Shown here: piece after piece, positions 1 to 9,507 of the stretch
Numbering within the stretch: position 1 is the first letter of the stretch
How the letters are laid out: each line of letters begins with the position of its first letter
Origin: Myxococcota bacterium
GTDB taxonomy: Bacteria; Myxococcota_A; Polyangia; Fen-1088
DNA: 59,925 bases
Direction of reading: 5' to 3'
Assembly (NCBI GenBank): GCA_025934105.1
Contig: JAICYS010000004.1
Coordinates: 1-59,925, forward strand
The notes under the pieces: model-generated
What the model was told of the DNA's origin: nothing
Databases searched by the model: none
What the model saw: the letters and a program-made list of their open reading frames with translations, nothing else
Program-made: the position numbers and the translations under genes

Positions 1-1239
1 GAGGCTCACGCGCGGAAGATCTGCAAGGTGATGGACCTGGCCATGAGGGCCGGCGCGCCGATCGGGGGCCTCAACGACTCCGGAGGCGCGCGCATCCAGG
101 AGGGGGTCGTCTCGCTGGCCGGGTACGCCGACATCTTCCTGCGCAACACGCTGGCCTCGGGCGTCGTGCCGCAGCTCTCGGCGATCTTGGGTCCGTGCGC
201 CGGGGGGGCCGTCTATTCGCCGGCCATCACCGACTTCGTCTTCATGGTCGAGTCGACCAGCCACATGTTCATCACGGGGCCGGACGTGATCCGCGCCGTC
301 ACCCACGAGAGCGTCACGAAAGAAGAGCTGGGGGGCGCCGCCGCCCACCTGCGATCCGGAGTGGCCCACCGCGCGTTTCCGAACGAACAGGCCTGCCTGG
401 AGGGGCTGCGGACGTTGCTGTCCTTCCTGCCCCAGAACAACCGCGAAGATCCGCCGCGCCTGCCGACGCGCGACCGTCCCGACCGGGCCGATCCGGCGCT
501 GGACCAGCTGATCCCGCTCGAGCCGGCCAAGCCGTACGACATGCGCGCGCTCATGGAGAAGGTCGTCGACGACGGCCTGCTGTTCGAGATCCAGCCCGAT
601 CACGCGCGCAACGTCATCGTGGCCTTCGCGCGCCTGGACGGGCGGCCGGTGGGCCTGGTCGCCAACCAGCCCAACCACCTGGCCGGCTGCCTGGACATCG
701 ACGCGTCGGTGAAGGCGGCGCGCTTCGTCCGCTTCTGCGACTGCTTCAACCTGCCGCTGGTCACCTTCGTCGACGTGCCCGGATTTTTGCCCGGCACGGC
801 GCAAGAGTGGGGCGGCATCATCCGCCACGGCGCGAAGCTGCTCTACGCGTTCGCCGAGGCGACGGTGCCGAAGCTGACGGTCATCACGCGCAAAGCTTAC
901 GGCGGCGCTTACGACGTCATGTCCTCCAAACACATTCGCGGCGACCTGTCGTTCGCGTTCCCGACGGCCGAGATCGCCGTGATGGGTCCGGAGGCGGCGG
1001 TCAACATCGTCTTCCGCGACGAGCTGGCCAAGGCGTCCGACCCGGAGGCGGCGCGGGCGCGCTACGTGAGCGAGTACCGCCAGAAGCTGGCCAACCCTTA
1101 CACCGCGGCGTCGCTGGGCTACGTCGACGAGGTCATTCGCCCGCGCGAGACCCGCGGCCGCCTGTGCCGCGCGCTGGCCGCGCTGGGCAACAAGCGCGAC
1201 ACGAACCCGCCCAAGAAGCACGGGAACATCCCGTTGTGA
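1..1239 (+). CDS. pccB: Acyl-CoA carboxylase carboxyltransferase (beta) subunit, 5'-truncated by the window edge
   Basis: This is the biotin-dependent carboxyltransferase subunit of a propionyl/acetyl-CoA-type carboxylase, which moves CO2 from carboxybiotin to the acyl-CoA in the cytoplasm. The frame is open from base 1, and the first visible residues already match the family core, so the true start lies upstream; about 100 of the usual 510-520 residues are missing. Visible family motifs are [11 protein letters not shown] near residue 24, the oxyanion-hole region [11 protein letters not shown], and [11 protein letters not shown] followed by AYGGAYDVM in the C-terminal half. The protein ends KKHGNIPL, typical of PccB. 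The next gene starts 2 bp after the stop. The acyl specificity cannot be read from the sequence; propionyl-CoA is the default for this subfamily. Confidence 0.93.
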   Translation, partial: EAHARKICKVMDLAMRAGAPIGGLNDSGGARIQEGVVSLAGYADIFLRNTLASGVVPQLSAILGPCAGGAVYSPAITDFVFMVESTSHMFITGPDVIRAVTHESVTKEELGGAAAHLRSGVAHRAFPNEQACLEGLRTLLSFLPQNNREDPPRLPTRDRPDRADPALDQLIPLEPAKPYDMRALMEKVVDDGLLFEIQPDHARNVIVAFARLDGRPVGLVANQPNHLAGCLDIDASVKAARFVRFCDCFNLPLVTFVDVPGFLPGTAQEWGGIIRHGAKLLYAFAEATVPKLTVITRKAYGGAYDVMSSKHIRGDLSFAFPTAEIAVMGPEAAVNIVFRDELAKASDPEAARARYVSEYRQKLANPYTAASLGYVDEVIRPRETRGRLCRALAALGNKRDTNPPKKHGNIPL

Positions 1240-1241
1240 CC

Positions 1242-3020
1242 ATGCGGGCCGGCCTGCTCGCCGTGGTTCTGGCCCTGGCGGCCGCCGGCTGCGCGACGGC
1301 GCCGCAACCGATCACCAAGATCGTGAACGGGCGGGTGATCGAGACCCGCGCCGTCCCGGCGGAGGCCTACGAGCACGTGGCCCGCGCCGATCTGTACGAG
1401 GAAGAAGAGCGCTGGCAGGACGCCGCCGACGAGCTGCAGCGCGCGCTGCCCATCGACCCCGACGCCGCCGAGGTGCGCGCCGAGCTGGCCGAGCTGTTCA
1501 TGCGCCTCGGCCGGCCGGACGACGCCGACGAACAGGTGCAGCGCTCGCTGGCCGTGGCCCCCACCGTGGCCGGCTACCTGGCGGCCGCGCACCTGGCGGA
1601 GGCCAAGGCCGAGAGCACCGGGCAGGCGCACGCGAAGGCGGGCGCCGCCATCCCCGCGCTGACGGCGGCCTGCCGGCTGGCGCAAGCCGACCAGGACGCC
1701 GACGAGCTCGAGGCCACGCACCTCCAGTTGGCCGACGCGCAGGTCGGCGCCCTCGATCTACCGGCCGCCCTGAACACGGTCCGCAAGCTGGTCGAGGCCT
1801 TCCCCGAGACGCAACGCGGGCGCGAGCAGCTGGCGTCGCTGGCCTGGGCGCTGGACGCGCGCGACGAGGCGACGCGCGCGCTCGAGGGCGCGCTGGACGA
1901 CGAGCCGGCGGACGTCGAGGCGCGGGTGCTGCTGTCCGAGCTGGAGGCCGCGACGGGCGACGACAAGGCCGCCAAGGCCGGGTTCCACGACGCCATCGAT
2001 CGCGTCGACGTCCCGCTGGAGATCGCGACGGCGTTTGCCGGCTGGCTGGTCCAGCGCGGCGAGGTGGCCGAGGCGCAGCAGCTGGCCGACGTGCTGATCG
2101 GCGACGTGCCGGACCTGGCCGCCCTGGAACAGGCCGCGCTGCTGGAACGCACCGTCAAGCAACCCGAGCGCGCGCTGGCCCTGGCCGAACGGGCGCGCAA
2201 GATGGGGGCGGGCGCCGGCGAGGTCGCCCTGATGACCGGCGCGGCGCTGGCCGCCAAAGGCGACCAGACCGGCGCCGTGGCCGCTTACCTGGGCGTGGCC
2301 CGCGGCGATCCGCAGTTCTTCGAAGCGCACCTGCGCGCGGCGGAGCTGTTGCGCGACCGGGGCAAGCTGGACGACGCCGGCAAGGCGCTGGACCAGGCGG
2401 CCGGCATGGCGTCGGACGATGCGCGCGCGGTCGATCTGGCCGTGGCCCGCAGCCAGCTGGAAGAAAGGCGCGGCGACGCCGCGCGCGCCGCCCGGGTGCT
2501 GGACGACGCGCTGGGCGGGAAGCTCGGCGACCGGCGGTTGGTCGACCGGTTGGTGCTCGAGCGCGCTTCGGTGGACGATCGGCGCGGCGACTGGCAGCGG
2601 GCCGCCGCGCGGGTCGAGGAGATCCTGGCGCACGAGCCGCGCAACGTCGAAGCGCTGAACTTCGCCGGGTTCGTGGCCGCCGACCACGGCGCCGACCTGC
2701 CGCGCGCCATCAAGCGCCTGCAGGCGGCCATGTCCCTGTCGCCGGGGACGGGCGGCATCGTCGACAGCTTGGGGTGGGCTTACTTCAAGTCGGGCGACCT
2801 CGCCCACGCGGGCACGTTCCTCGAGCAGGCCGGGCGGCTGGAGCCGGGTGACGCGGAGATCCTGTCGCATCTGGGGGACCTTTACGCCCGCCGGCAAGAG
2901 CGCGAGCGCGCGCTGGCCGCCTACCGGCGCGCGCTGCAGCTCTCGCCCAGCGATCGCGTCGCGCACGACCTGAACGACCGGTTGCGCACCCTCGACGCCA
3001 AGAGCGCGGCCGGACGATGA
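1242..3020 (+). CDS. TPR-repeat lipoprotein
   Basis: A 592-residue protein with a lipoprotein signal peptide (LAAAGC, predicted lipidated Cys17), followed almost entirely by alanine-rich tetratricopeptide-like helical pairs. The clearest TPRs are at the N-terminus (about residues 45-110) and in the last 150 residues, where motifs such as GWAYFKSGDLAHAG and AILSHLGDLYARR appear. Such proteins are usually scaffolds held at the inner or outer membrane. The ATG sits 2 bp after pccB, and the stop overlaps the next start by 4 bp (ATGA), so it is probably translated with the lipoprotein that follows. That pairing suggests a role in envelope or lipoprotein handling. No specific function is recognisable. 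Confidence 0.82.
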   Translation: MRAGLLAVVLALAAAGCATAPQPITKIVNGRVIETRAVPAEAYEHVARADLYEEEERWQDAADELQRALPIDPDAAEVRAELAELFMRLGRPDDADEQVQRSLAVAPTVAGYLAAAHLAEAKAESTGQAHAKAGAAIPALTAACRLAQADQDADELEATHLQLADAQVGALDLPAALNTVRKLVEAFPETQRGREQLASLAWALDARDEATRALEGALDDEPADVEARVLLSELEAATGDDKAAKAGFHDAIDRVDVPLEIATAFAGWLVQRGEVAEAQQLADVLIGDVPDLAALEQAALLERTVKQPERALALAERARKMGAGAGEVALMTGAALAAKGDQTGAVAAYLGVARGDPQFFEAHLRAAELLRDRGKLDDAGKALDQAAGMASDDARAVDLAVARSQLEERRGDAARAARVLDDALGGKLGDRRLVDRLVLERASVDDRRGDWQRAAARVEEILAHEPRNVEALNFAGFVAADHGADLPRAIKRLQAAMSLSPGTGGIVDSLGWAYFKSGDLAHAGTFLEQAGRLEPGDAEILSHLGDLYARRQERERALAAYRRALQLSPSDRVAHDLNDRLRTLDAKSAAGR

Positions 3021-3817
3021 GGCGCGCGTTCCTGCTGGCGGCCGCGATGGTGCTGGCGGCCGGATGCCGGCGCCAGGGGCCGATCGCGCGGCCGTACCCG
3101 CCGCCCGCGGCCGCCGAGCTGCTGGCCGCGCTGAAGGCGCGGCAGCGGGCGGTGCCCGGGATGAGCGCCCGGGTCCGCGCCACCAGCTGGCTGTCCGGCG
3201 AGCGGGTGCGCGCGACGGTGAACATGCTGGTCGAACGGGACGGACGGCTGCGCTTCGAGGCCGAGGTCAGCCTGCAAGGCACCGTCGCGACGCTGGCCAC
3301 CGACGGCGGGACGTTCGCGCTCCTGGATGCGCGCAAGAACGAGCTGTCGCGCGGCCCGGCCTGCCCGCAGAACGTCGCCTCGTTGATCCGCATTCCGCTG
3401 GCGCCGGCGGACGTGGCCGCGGTCCTGCTGGGCGACGCACGGCTGCCGGCGGCCGACGACGCCCGGGTGGACTGGGACCCGGCGGCCGGCGCCGACGTGC
3501 TGTCGCTGCCCGAGGGCGGCGGCGCGGTCCTGCAGATCCAGTTTCGCGGAACGGGCGCCGATCGCCGGCTCATCGGCGCCGGCGTGCTGGGCGCCGGCGG
3601 CGCGCGGCTCTGGCGCTCGTCGTACGAGGACTTCGAAGCGGCGAACGGCGAATGGCTGCCGCGCACCGTCCGCTTCGCGGAGGGAACCGGCAGCTTCGAC
3701 GACGGCGTCGAGATCCGGTTCCGCGAGCGCACCGTGGGCGGCGCGGCGCCGCCGGGCGCCTTCACGCTCACGCCGCCGCCCGGCGTGACCGTGCGCGACG
3801 TGGGCTGCGGCGGGTGA
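3017..3817 (+). CDS. LolA/LolB-like (DUF4292-type) lipoprotein
   Basis: A 266-residue predicted lipoprotein (signal VLAAGC, Cys17). The body is beta-rich and resembles the LolA/LolB/DUF4292 lipoprotein-carrier fold: an amphipathic helix after the Cys, then a phrase around ARVRATSWLSGERVRATVN, alternating strands, and a C-terminal segment RTVRFAEGTGSFDDGVEIRF. By analogy it may bind or insert acylated cargo at the outer membrane, but sequence similarity in this superfamily is weak, so the function is inferred. Its ATG overlaps the TGA of the TPR lipoprotein, which indicates translational coupling. About 145 bp follow before the next gene, and I see no convincing terminator there. Confidence 0.68.
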   Translation: MRRAFLLAAAMVLAAGCRRQGPIARPYPPPAAAELLAALKARQRAVPGMSARVRATSWLSGERVRATVNMLVERDGRLRFEAEVSLQGTVATLATDGGTFALLDARKNELSRGPACPQNVASLIRIPLAPADVAAVLLGDARLPAADDARVDWDPAAGADVLSLPEGGGAVLQIQFRGTGADRRLIGAGVLGAGGARLWRSSYEDFEAANGEWLPRTVRFAEGTGSFDDGVEIRFRERTVGGAAPPGAFTLTPPPGVTVRDVGCGG

Positions 3818-3961
3818 TCGGGTTTCTGACCCGCCTGGCCGCGCGCCAATCAGTTTTCTGAGCGGGGGGCGCCGATCCGCCCGCCGACGGGGCGGGTCGT
3901 CGCGGTGCCGGCCATGGCCCGACGTTTGCTGTGCTCCGAGGCCGTGCTGGAGGACCTGTCG

Positions 3962-5200
3962 ATGAAACGAGCGTTGCTTCTGTTTGCCGCGTCGTGGCTG
4001 CCCGCCTGTCAATCGTCGTCGTTGACGCCCGAGGCGACGGATCCCCCACCACAGGGACAACAGCAGCTCGCGGCCGCCACGGTGGCGGATCCCTGCGCCG
4101 GCTTCATGACCGCCGACGCCTGCGCGGGTGCCGGCACCGGGTGCGCCTGGACGCCGGTGGCTTGCCCGGCCGGCGCGAACTGCCCGGCCGCCGTCTGCGC
4201 GACGGCCGACCCTTGCGCCGCCCACGCCGACGCCGAGGCGTGCGCGATCGACACCCGCTGCGCCTGGACGGCGCTCGCGGCGGCGGGCACCGCGCCCGTG
4301 CTCTGCCCGGTGGGCCACGACTGCGCGGGCGGCGGGTACTGCTGGGAGCTGCCGGCGCGCAACGGCGGCTGTGGCTGCGTGCAGCCGCTGGCCTGCCCCA
4401 AGGACGGCACCTGCCCGCCCGTGGCCTGTGACTGCCCGCCGCCGGCCGGCACCGGCGGGGGCTCCAGCGGCGGGGGCGCCGTCTGCAGCTGCGCCTGCCC
4501 CGCCTGCGCGCCCGGTGAGGCCTGCCCGCCCTGCGCGTGTGATTGCGGCGGCGGCGGGGCCGGAGGGGGCGGCGCGGGCGGCGGTGAAAGCTGCGGAACG
4601 GGGAGCACCGGCACGGGGACGTGCACCTGCGCCTGTCCCGCGTGCGCGCCCGGAGCCGACTGTCCGCCCTGCAGCTGCAGCTGCGGATCGGGCTCGACGA
4701 CGACCATGACGGTGCCGACGATGGGGACGGCGACGGGGGCGGCCGGCAGTGGGACCGCCAGCTCCGGCGGCGCGACCGCCGGCGGGGCCAGCGCACCGAC
4801 GGCCCCGGGTTCCTCCTCCCCGCCGGCGACGTGCAACTGCCCGGCCTGCCCGGCCGGAACCGCTTGCGCCCCGTGCGACTGCAGCGCGCCACCGGACTCT
4901 TGTGGGACGCACACCGACGCGACCTCGTGCAACGCCGACGGCGCGAACTCGTGCGCCTGGATTCAGTTGGGGATCGCCTGCTTCACCACCCCCTGCCCGT
5001 CGGGGACCTGCGTGCGGATGCCTCAGCCGGTGGACGGCGGCACGGGTGGCGGCGGCTGCGGCTGCGCCTGTCCCGCCTGCCCGGCGGGCGCCAGCTGTCC
5101 GGCCTGCACCTGCAATTGCTGTCCGGCCCCGTCGGCCGGCGCCGGCGACGCGATCTCGACGCCCCCCTCGCCGCAGCCGGTCACCACGGTCGCGCGCTGA
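3962..5200 (+). CDS. Cysteine-repeat, Gly/Ala-rich predicted lipoprotein of unknown function
   Basis: A 412-residue secreted protein of no family I recognise. I chose ATG 3962 because it has a GGAGGA Shine-Dalgarno at 3949-3954 and starts a signal peptide ending LPAC (Cys16). The mature part alternates two cysteine modules. Three copies resemble D-P/S-C...C...C-A-W (near residues 40, 85 and 310). Four copies resemble CxCPACxxGxxCPxCxCxC (DNA near 4482, 4621, 4833 and 5059), separated by glycine/serine/threonine linkers. The regular even-numbered cysteines suggest disulfide-bonded knots or metal binding on the cell surface. It lies alone between the lipoprotein pair and metK. Composition bias and repeats make the function unknowable from sequence alone. 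Confidence 0.75.
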   Translation: MKRALLLFAASWLPACQSSSLTPEATDPPPQGQQQLAAATVADPCAGFMTADACAGAGTGCAWTPVACPAGANCPAAVCATADPCAAHADAEACAIDTRCAWTALAAAGTAPVLCPVGHDCAGGGYCWELPARNGGCGCVQPLACPKDGTCPPVACDCPPPAGTGGGSSGGGAVCSCACPACAPGEACPPCACDCGGGGAGGGGAGGGESCGTGSTGTGTCTCACPACAPGADCPPCSCSCGSGSTTTMTVPTMGTATGAAGSGTASSGGATAGGASAPTAPGSSSPPATCNCPACPAGTACAPCDCSAPPDSCGTHTDATSCNADGANSCAWIQLGIACFTTPCPSGTCVRMPQPVDGGTGGGGCGCACPACPAGASCPACTCNCCPAPSAGAGDAISTPPSPQPVTTVAR

Positions 5201-5337
5201 ACACCGCTCGCGTGGGTTGGCTCGCCGGCGCGGTGGCGCGCCGTTTTGGCGGCTCGCCGGCATTGACTCGCGAAGGCGCCGCTGGGAGACTCCCGGTCCT
5301 TCGATCTCAATCCGCCAGTTTTTAAGGAGCCTCCGAC

Positions 5338-6594
5338 ATGTCCGAGTACCTGTTCACCTCCGAGAGCGTCACTGAAGGCCACCCCGACAAGCTGTGCGAT
5401 CAGGTGTCGGACGCGATCCTCGACGCGCTGATCAAGGACGACAAGGGCTCGCGCGTCGCCTGCGAAACGCTGAGCAAGACCGGGTTCGTGATGGTGGCCG
5501 GCGAGGTGACCTCGTCGTCGCGCATCGACATCCCGAAGATCGTCCGCGGCGTGGTCAAGGACATCGGGTACAGCAGCTCGGACATGGGCTTCGACTGGAA
5601 GACCTGCGGCATCCTGGTCGCGCTCGAGCAGCAGTCTCCGGACATCGCGCAGGGCGTGGACGGCAAGGGTGTCTACACGCGCGACGAGCAGGGCGCCGGC
5701 GACCAGGGCATGATGTTCGGCTACGCCTGCGACGAGACGACCGAGCTGATGCCGCTGCCGATCATGACGGCGCACAAGCTCTCGAAGAAGCTGGCCGACG
5801 TGCGCAAGAAGGGCGTGGTCGACTTCCTGCGCCCGGACGGCAAGAGCCAGGTCTCGGTCCGCTACGGCGCCGATGACCGCCCGCTGGCGATCGACGCGGT
5901 CGTGATCTCGACCCAGCACAGCGAAGACGTCAAGTACAAGACCTTGAAGGAAGCCGTCATGGAGGAGGTCATCCGGCCCGTCCTGCCGACCTCGCTGGTG
6001 ACGTCGAAGACCAAGTTCTACATCAACCCGACCGGCCGCTTCGTCGTCGGCGGGCCGATGGGCGACTCGGGGCTGACCGGGCGCAAGATCATCGTCGACT
6101 CGTACGGCGGCATGGGCCGGCACGGCGGCGGCGCCTTCTCGGGCAAGGACCCGTCGAAGGTGGACCGCTCGGCCTGCTACTACGCGCGCTACATCGCCAA
6201 GAACGTGGTGGCCGCCGGCCTGGCGCGCCGCTGCGAGGTGCAGGTCGCCTACGCGATCGGCGTGGCCGAGCCGGTCTCGCTGCTGGTCCACACCTTCGGC
6301 ACCGGCAAGATCGCCGAGGACCGCCTGGCCGAGATCGTGCGGGCGAACTTCGACTGCCGACCGGGCGCGCTGATCCGCGAGCTGAACCTGCTGCGGCCCA
6401 TCTACCAGAAGACCTCGAACTACGGTCACTTCGGCCGCCAGGACCCGGACTTCTTCTGGGAGAAGACCAACAAGGCCGACGCGTTGAAGTCCGCCGCGCG
6501 CAAGTTCGAGGGTGCCAGCGGCCAGACCAACGGCACGACCAAGCCCGCTGGCAAGGCCAAGCGCGGCTCCGGCCGCGCCGTCGCTGAAGCCTGA
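5338..6594 (+). CDS. metK: S-adenosylmethionine synthetase (methionine adenosyltransferase)
   Basis: Makes S-adenosylmethionine from ATP and methionine in the cytoplasm. At 418 residues it is longer than the usual 385-400 because of a basic, low-complexity tail after residue about 390 ([14 protein letters not shown] at the end). Family motifs are intact: [18 protein letters not shown] near the N-terminus, [12 protein letters not shown] (ATP-binding), and [17 protein letters not shown] (P-loop-like signature) around residue 260. AAGGAG-type Shine-Dalgarno (AAGGAG, 5324-5329) lies 8 nt ahead of the ATG. I looked for a SAM or SAH riboswitch in the 137-bp leader and could not fit a known consensus. 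No partner of the methyl cycle is adjacent. Confidence 0.97.
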   Translation: MSEYLFTSESVTEGHPDKLCDQVSDAILDALIKDDKGSRVACETLSKTGFVMVAGEVTSSSRIDIPKIVRGVVKDIGYSSSDMGFDWKTCGILVALEQQSPDIAQGVDGKGVYTRDEQGAGDQGMMFGYACDETTELMPLPIMTAHKLSKKLADVRKKGVVDFLRPDGKSQVSVRYGADDRPLAIDAVVISTQHSEDVKYKTLKEAVMEEVIRPVLPTSLVTSKTKFYINPTGRFVVGGPMGDSGLTGRKIIVDSYGGMGRHGGGAFSGKDPSKVDRSACYYARYIAKNVVAAGLARRCEVQVAYAIGVAEPVSLLVHTFGTGKIAEDRLAEIVRANFDCRPGALIRELNLLRPIYQKTSNYGHFGRQDPDFFWEKTNKADALKSAARKFEGASGQTNGTTKPAGKAKRGSGRAVAEA

Positions 6595-7025
6595 GAAAAG
6601 AAGAAATCGGTGCGGCCCTTTGTCGCGGGCCGCTGACGGCGCGGGCGGCCTTGTCTTGGCGGCACGCGCCGGCGACGCCGTTCGCTTTGCGGCCCACTTC
6701 ACCCACGGGCCGGATTGCCGCCGGCGGGCTGCGCGGGCCTGCACTTCCGTTCTCACTGGCCCCGAGCCGGCTCAGGTCCGGTTCTCCGCCCGGCTTTGCC
6801 AGCGGCTGGCTGGCCGGCTTCTGTCCGCTGGACCGAACGGCATTGCGCGTGGGAGCACGGCCTTGCGCGTGGACCGCTTCGGGGCCGAAGCGACGGCACC
6901 GTTCGCAGAGCGCGCGGACCAGCCGATCGCCAGCGGCACCTGCAACCACCACGATCTCGGCGCGCTGGGCGGCGCCGGGGAACAGGCGCGCCATCAGTTC
7001 AAGGTGAAAGCGGCTGCCGGGAAGC
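6595..7025. other. 431-bp convergent intergenic region without a convincing gene
   Basis: Lies between the convergent metK and dacB stops. It contains a perfect 7-bp hairpin (GCGGCCC / GGGCCGC, 6612-6633, 8-nt loop) just after metK. There is no following T-run, so it may assist transcript ending but is not a canonical Rho-independent terminator. Open frames here on both strands are arginine/proline/alanine-rich and look like high-GC shadows. Confidence 0.55.
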
Positions 7026-8801
7026 TCAGTGGGGCGCGGCGGGGAAGAGGGGGCGCCGCGGAGGGGCCGAGGGCGCGGCAGGCGCCGCCGGTGACGCCAG
7101 CTCTTCCTCGCCCTCGGTCGGTTCTTGAACGCCTTCGACGTCCACGTTGGCCGGGCTGGCCGGCGCCGGTGAGGCGATGGCGGCCGGCAGCGCGCCTCGC
7201 GCCTCGCGCACGTACCGCATCATCGCGTTCACGCAGGTGACCTGGGCGCTGCGCACGGCGTGCAGGCTGCGCCCGCGCAACCCTTCGACCAGGATCGAGA
7301 ACGCCAGCACGTCGGGGCCGTCTCCCACCAGCCCGGACAGGCACGACTTGCCCGACAGCGTCCCCGTCTTGGCTCGCACGCGCTCGGCGGCCAGGGTCCC
7401 CTTGAACCGGTTGCGGGTGGTGCCGTCCACACCGCCCACCGACAGCGACTGCAGCAACTCGGGCCCGACGCGCGGGTCCAGATAGAGCGCCCGCAGCAGG
7501 GCCGACATCGCGTCGGCGGTGATCCGGTTGGCGTGCCCCAACCCCGACCCGTTGCGCGGCACGTAGCTGGACGGCGGAAGCCCCAGCTCGCCGATCACCT
7601 CGCGCAGCAGGCGAATGCCTTTGTCCTCGGTGGCCGGACCGCCGTAGACCTCGGCCCCCGCCGCCTCCAGCACGCGTTCGGCGTAGTCGTTCTCCGAGTC
7701 TTTGTTGATCTTGCGCAACAGGATGCCGAGCGGCGCCGATTCGTGCAGCGCCAGCAGCGGCGTGACGTGGCCGGCGCGCGGCGGTGGGGCCGGCGCCACC
7801 CGGGCGTCGGCGCGGGCCGAGATGCCCGCCGAGCTCAGCGCCGCACGCAGCAGCGCCGCCGCGAAGAGCGCCTGCTGGGGCGCCCGGCGGCGCAGCACCA
7901 GCCCCGGGCGTCCCAGGGTGACCCGCCCGTCGACGTCGATCTGGATCCGGCCGCCCGTGACCGACAGCCGCACGCTGACCCGCGGGCGCCCCTTCGGCTT
8001 GGTGCGGACGTTGTCGTGGATCACGAACGACGGGTCGGCCGGTTTGGTCGTCACCGCGGCGCGGGCGCCCGCCTCCGCGCCCGGGCGCACCTGGATCCAG
8101 ATCAGGCCGTGGTTGACGACCAGCGGCGCGCGCGGCGAGAGCTTGGACAGCGGCGCCTCCCGATCGGGGTCGTCCGCCGTCTCGGCCGGCGACTCCTCGC
8201 CGTCCTCGTCGAGCACCGGCTCGTCCGCGCCCAGGCGCCGCGGGTCGGCCACCACGGCCCCGGCGATGCTGCGCACGCCCCGGCGGACCAGCGCCGCCGC
8301 CATCGCGTCGAGGTCGATGGCCGTCACCGTCGGGTCGCCGCTGCCGCGCAGGTAGACGTCGCCCACCACCACGCCGTCTGGCCCGGGCACCGGGCCGGTC
8401 AGCTCGGTGCGAAACCGCCACTCGGCGCCCAGGCGCATCAGCGCCGTGGTCGTGGCCAGCACCTTCTGGTTGGACGCCGGGTCCATCAACACCTGTCCGC
8501 GGGTCTCGAAAAACACGCGCCCCGTGCGCGCCTCGATGACACGCATCCCGACGCGCGTCCGGCGCAGCACGCTGTCGTGCAGGATCTCGCGCAACGCCCC
8601 CTGCATGCGCACGATGCGGTCGTGGTCGCGGTCGTCGGGCGGCGGCTCGGGGGCGATCTCGGTCACCCGGCCCGCTTTGGCGGGCGCCGGCCCGCGGGTC
8701 GGCTCGCCGCGCTTCATCATGCCGCGGTGCCGGGGCGGCGCCGCGGCCGCGGGCGGGCCCGCCATGGACAGCAGCAGCAACGCGATCCAGCCGCGCCTCA
8801 T
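7026..8801 (-). CDS. dacB: D-alanyl-D-alanine carboxypeptidase/endopeptidase, PBP4 (S13) family
   Basis: A periplasmic low-molecular-weight penicillin-binding protein that trims peptidoglycan stem peptides or cuts cross-links. The 591-residue product starts at 8801 with a signal peptide (MRRGWIALLLLSMAGPPAAA). The S13 catalytic motifs are in order: SxxK as ASNQKVLATT near residue 135, SxN as DSENDY in the middle, and KTG as AKTGTLSGK in the C-terminal third. The protein is longer than E. coli PBP4 because of a charged N-terminal linker and a proline/alanine-rich C-terminal tail. Its start overlaps the stop of the SUMF1-fold gene by 4 bp, so the two are co-translated. Confidence 0.9.
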   Translation of the reverse strand: MRRGWIALLLLSMAGPPAAAAPPRHRGMMKRGEPTRGPAPAKAGRVTEIAPEPPPDDRDHDRIVRMQGALREILHDSVLRRTRVGMRVIEARTGRVFFETRGQVLMDPASNQKVLATTTALMRLGAEWRFRTELTGPVPGPDGVVVGDVYLRGSGDPTVTAIDLDAMAAALVRRGVRSIAGAVVADPRRLGADEPVLDEDGEESPAETADDPDREAPLSKLSPRAPLVVNHGLIWIQVRPGAEAGARAAVTTKPADPSFVIHDNVRTKPKGRPRVSVRLSVTGGRIQIDVDGRVTLGRPGLVLRRRAPQQALFAAALLRAALSSAGISARADARVAPAPPPRAGHVTPLLALHESAPLGILLRKINKDSENDYAERVLEAAGAEVYGGPATEDKGIRLLREVIGELGLPPSSYVPRNGSGLGHANRITADAMSALLRALYLDPRVGPELLQSLSVGGVDGTTRNRFKGTLAAERVRAKTGTLSGKSCLSGLVGDGPDVLAFSILVEGLRGRSLHAVRSAQVTCVNAMMRYVREARGALPAAIASPAPASPANVDVEGVQEPTEGEEELASPAAPAAPSAPPRRPLFPAAPH

Positions 8802-9496
8802 TTGCCGCCCGCGCAGCGGAAGCCGAGGTCCCCGTCGCGGTGGTCCGGCGCCCAGGCGTTGCGGTTGGCGGCGCGCGGCCCCACGAAGAAGCTGCAGCAT
8901 GAGCCGCCCCGCACCACGCGCCGGGTGGGGTCCGCGTCGTACTTGTCCGCGACCCATTCCCAGACGTTGCCCCCCAGATCCAGCGCGCCGTACGGGCTGG
9001 CGCCCGCCGGATACGATCCGACCGCGACCGGATGGCCGGGGTTCTTTCCGGCGCACGGTCCCTCGCCTTCGAAGCTGCCCCAGTTGGCCTTCGCGCAGTC
9101 GGCATCGTTGCCCCAGGGATACTCGCGCCCGTCGGTCCCGCGCGCGGCCTTCTCCCACTCGGCCTCGCTGGGCAATCGGCCGCCGGCGAACCGGCAATAG
9201 GTCTGGGCGTCGTTCCAGTCGACGCCGGTCACCGGCAGGTTCGCGTCACCCTCGGCCGCCGCCGCGGGCCGGCACTTTGCGGCCTGCACGCACTGCGCGT
9301 ACGCCGCGCGCGAGACCTCGGTGCGGTCGATCGCGAACGCCTTCAGCGTGACCTTGCGGACCGGGCGTTCGTCTTCCTCGCCGCGGGTGCTGCCTTGCGT
9401 GAACGGGCCGGCCGGAACGGTGACCCGATCGTGCGCCGGACGACCCCCGCGGGCGGCCGCGGAGATGCAGATCGCGGCCAGAACCCAGCGGACCAT
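8798..9496 (-). CDS. SUMF1/formylglycine-generating-enzyme-fold secreted protein
   Basis: A 232-residue protein with an N-terminal signal sequence and a complete small SUMF1 (FGE-sulfatase) domain: VPAGPFTQGSTRGEEDERP at the start, WNDAQTYCRFAGGRLPSEAEWEKAARG in the centre, GNVWEWVADKYD, and a final VVRGGSCC...GFRC. True formylglycine-generating enzymes carry a spaced Cys pair in the final block. Here the two cysteines are adjacent (RGGSCC), so I infer a SUMF1-fold binding or other catalytic role rather than sulfatase maturation. It is transcribed ahead of dacB with a 4-bp overlap, which suggests a periplasmic, cell-wall-linked function. Confidence 0.85.
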   Translation of the reverse strand: MVRWVLAAICISAAARGGRPAHDRVTVPAGPFTQGSTRGEEDERPVRKVTLKAFAIDRTEVSRAAYAQCVQAAKCRPAAAAEGDANLPVTGVDWNDAQTYCRFAGGRLPSEAEWEKAARGTDGREYPWGNDADCAKANWGSFEGEGPCAGKNPGHPVAVGSYPAGASPYGALDLGGNVWEWVADKYDADPTRRVVRGGSCCSFFVGPRAANRNAWAPDHRDGDLGFRCAGGK

Positions 9497-9507
9497 CGCG
9501 CCGGATT

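Noticed and set aside
195-1241. Long plus-strand open frame extending the TPR lipoprotein upstream across pccB
   Set aside because: It is the shadow of pccB in another frame, Arg/Pro/Gly-rich. The real start is ATG 1242 with a lipoprotein signal.
5201-5337. Possible SAM or SAH riboswitch before metK
   Set aside because: No known consensus core or pseudoknot pairing could be fitted to this leader.
6089-6994. Minus-strand open frame after dacB, with a Cys-rich start
   Set aside because: Half of it is antisense to metK and its composition is that of a high-GC shadow. No domain is recognised.
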